Positions 63,536 through 64,000 of a DNA stretch of 64,000 nt are shown piece after piece (positions within the stretch are counted from its first letter, which is position 1; each line of letters opens with the position of its first letter). The DNA lies in assembly GCA_017510425.1 (NCBI GenBank), contig JAFWNJ010000011.1, positions 1 through 64,000 on the forward strand. Reading direction: 5' to 3'. Source of the stretch: Candidatus Saccharimonadota bacterium. GTDB lineage: Bacteria; Patescibacteriota; Saccharimonadia; Saccharimonadales; Saccharimonadaceae. The notes beneath the pieces were generated by a model. The model made no database searches, was not told where the DNA came from, and saw only the letters and a program-made list of their open reading frames with translations. The position numbers and the translations under genes were made by a program.

Positions 63536-63614
63536 TATAATCATTTGGTAAATTTAAAGGTTCGCACCTGTAAACTACGAACCTCTTTTTGTTAAATTTC
63601 CTACTTCGATTATA
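63536..63614. repeat. Nested inverted repeat with T-rich hairpin
   Basis: Stems 63536-63542 with 63608-63614, 63550-63557 with 63592-63599, and 63558-63564 with 63578-63584 lie on one axis. The innermost hairpin is followed by TTTTT (63586-63590) and may end the CDF transcript. Minus-strand TATAAT sequences occur in both outer arms. Confidence 0.6.
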
Positions 63615-63640
63615 CCACAAATTTCGACAAAATCAGTAAA

Positions 63641-63678
63641 AAATCTGCCGAAATTCGCTACGAAATGCCGGCAGATTT
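63641..63678 (-). terminator. Terminator of the tyrosine recombinase gene
   Basis: AAATCTGCCG (63641-63650) and CGGCAGATTT (63669-63678) form a 10-bp perfect stem; on the minus strand it is followed by TTT. It lies 19 nt past the recombinase stop codon. Confidence 0.8.
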
Positions 63679-63696
63679 CCCACCCCAGATAAAACC

Positions 63697-64000
63697 TTAT
63701 GCGGTCGCCACGACGACAGTGGTATGACTCCTGGCGTGGACGGCACGAAGATCCTCGTCTACCACATGAGTATAGGTCATAGTAGTTTGAATATTCTCGT
63801 GGCCGAGAAACTCCTTTACATACACAATATTGGTATTATTGCGAAGTAAATCCGTGGCAAAGGTGTGCCGCAAGGTGTGCGGATGAACGGACTTGCGAAG
63901 CCCAGCTTTCTCGGCACAATTCTTAACCACCATCTGGACGACCTCGTTCGAGATCCTAGCGCCCTTATTCTGCTCCGAGATAAATAACGCCGGAGCATTA
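63697..64000 (-). CDS. Tyrosine recombinase (XerC/D-like integrase), C-terminal part
   Basis: The last 101 residues of a tyrosine recombinase; the 5' part lies beyond the window. HPHTLRHTFATDLLRNN contains the H-x-x-R pair, LGHENIQTT the following LGH motif, and MTYTHV the nucleophile tyrosine. The reading frame stays open to the window edge. It could be the host Xer recombinase or the integrase of an element whose border is the tRNA-Thr 3' half 240 bp away; the tRNA remnant favours the latter, the Xer-like sequence the former. Confidence 0.85.
   Translation of the reverse strand, partial: NAPALFISEQNKGARISNEVVQMVVKNCAEKAGLRKSVHPHTLRHTFATDLLRNNTNIVYVKEFLGHENIQTTMTYTHVVDEDLRAVHARSHTTVVVATA

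Noticed and set aside
1-64000. CRISPR array or Cas genes
   Set aside because: No regularly spaced direct repeats of 20-40 bp and no cas-like protein were seen. The repeats present are inverted or single pairs.
1-64000. Recoding of UGA as glycine or tryptophan
   Set aside because: Genes end at expected family lengths with TGA used as stop in several, no in-frame TGA interrupts conserved domains, and tRNA-Trp has a CCA anticodon.

Overview
The window reads as a compact chromosome segment of a reduced-genome bacterium of the Candidate Phyla Radiation, most likely Candidatus Saccharibacteria (TM7). The pointers are: about 18 genes whose ATG lies only 6-10 nt after a TATAAT or TAAAAT box (leaderless transcripts), tight head-to-head and overlapping genes, several shortened core enzymes (GpsA, PrmC, NrdD), a giant InlB-repeat surface protein, and CCA-encoding tRNA genes. 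UGA behaves as a stop and the tRNA-Trp has a CCA anticodon, which argues against the UGA-glycine lineages (Gracilibacteria, Absconditabacteria). No rRNA is present, so the phylum call is inference.

Layout. 1-4.5 kb: alpha-glucan phosphorylase, an acyltransferase and an unknown protein. 4.54-15.92 kb: an integrative element in the 3' end of tRNA-Gln(CTG), bounded by 22-bp direct repeats. It carries a DUF4143-type ATPase pair, a structured RNA leader in front of a membrane protein, an HTH protein, a nine-zinc-ribbon putative nuclease, a SpoVG-like protein, a phage gene II/X-like replication protein and a large serine recombinase whose stop codon lies inside the tRNA. 16-32 kb: cell-envelope block with a MacB-like ABC transporter, a VTC/DUF4956/Cthe_2159 operon, CAP, CapA, class-A serine hydrolase, sortase, metallopeptidase, DUF3137 and a NodB deacetylase, plus a GH97 enzyme. 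32-35 kb: glycogen-type glucosyltransferase and GH57 enzyme, then L33. 35-45 kb: small orphan genes, UvrD-type helicase-nuclease, GpsA, NifU/IscS, and the anaerobic ribonucleotide reductase pair behind NrdR-like boxes. 45-48.5 kb: accessory block of three unknown genes. 48.6-54.6 kb: tRNA-Val, prfA-prmC, HtrA, a membrane protein, signal peptidase I, RmuC. 54.6-60.9 kb: a 2091-aa surface protein with a tyrosine-phosphatase domain. 61-64 kb: tRNA-Thr, rubrerythrin, SDR, CDF transporter, a tRNA-Thr 3' half and the C-terminal part of a tyrosine recombinase cut by the window end.

How it fits together. Phosphorylase, GT, GH57 and GH97 form an intracellular alpha-glucan storage and recovery set. IscS/NifU supply Fe-S clusters that NrdG needs to activate NrdD; rubrerythrin fits an anaerobic or microaerobic lifestyle. 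Signal peptidase, sortase, HtrA and the surface proteins fit an epibiont that lives in contact with a host cell.

Most interesting: (1) the tRNA-Gln element and its recombinase that borrows its last codons from the attachment core; (2) a three-way-junction leader RNA at 7120-7249 with a mutually exclusive alternative helix and an anti-Shine-Dalgarno segment; (3) several nested or branched palindromic elements, one of them read through as part of PrmC; (4) an NrdD without a visible glycyl-radical motif; (5) a surface-anchored tyrosine phosphatase.
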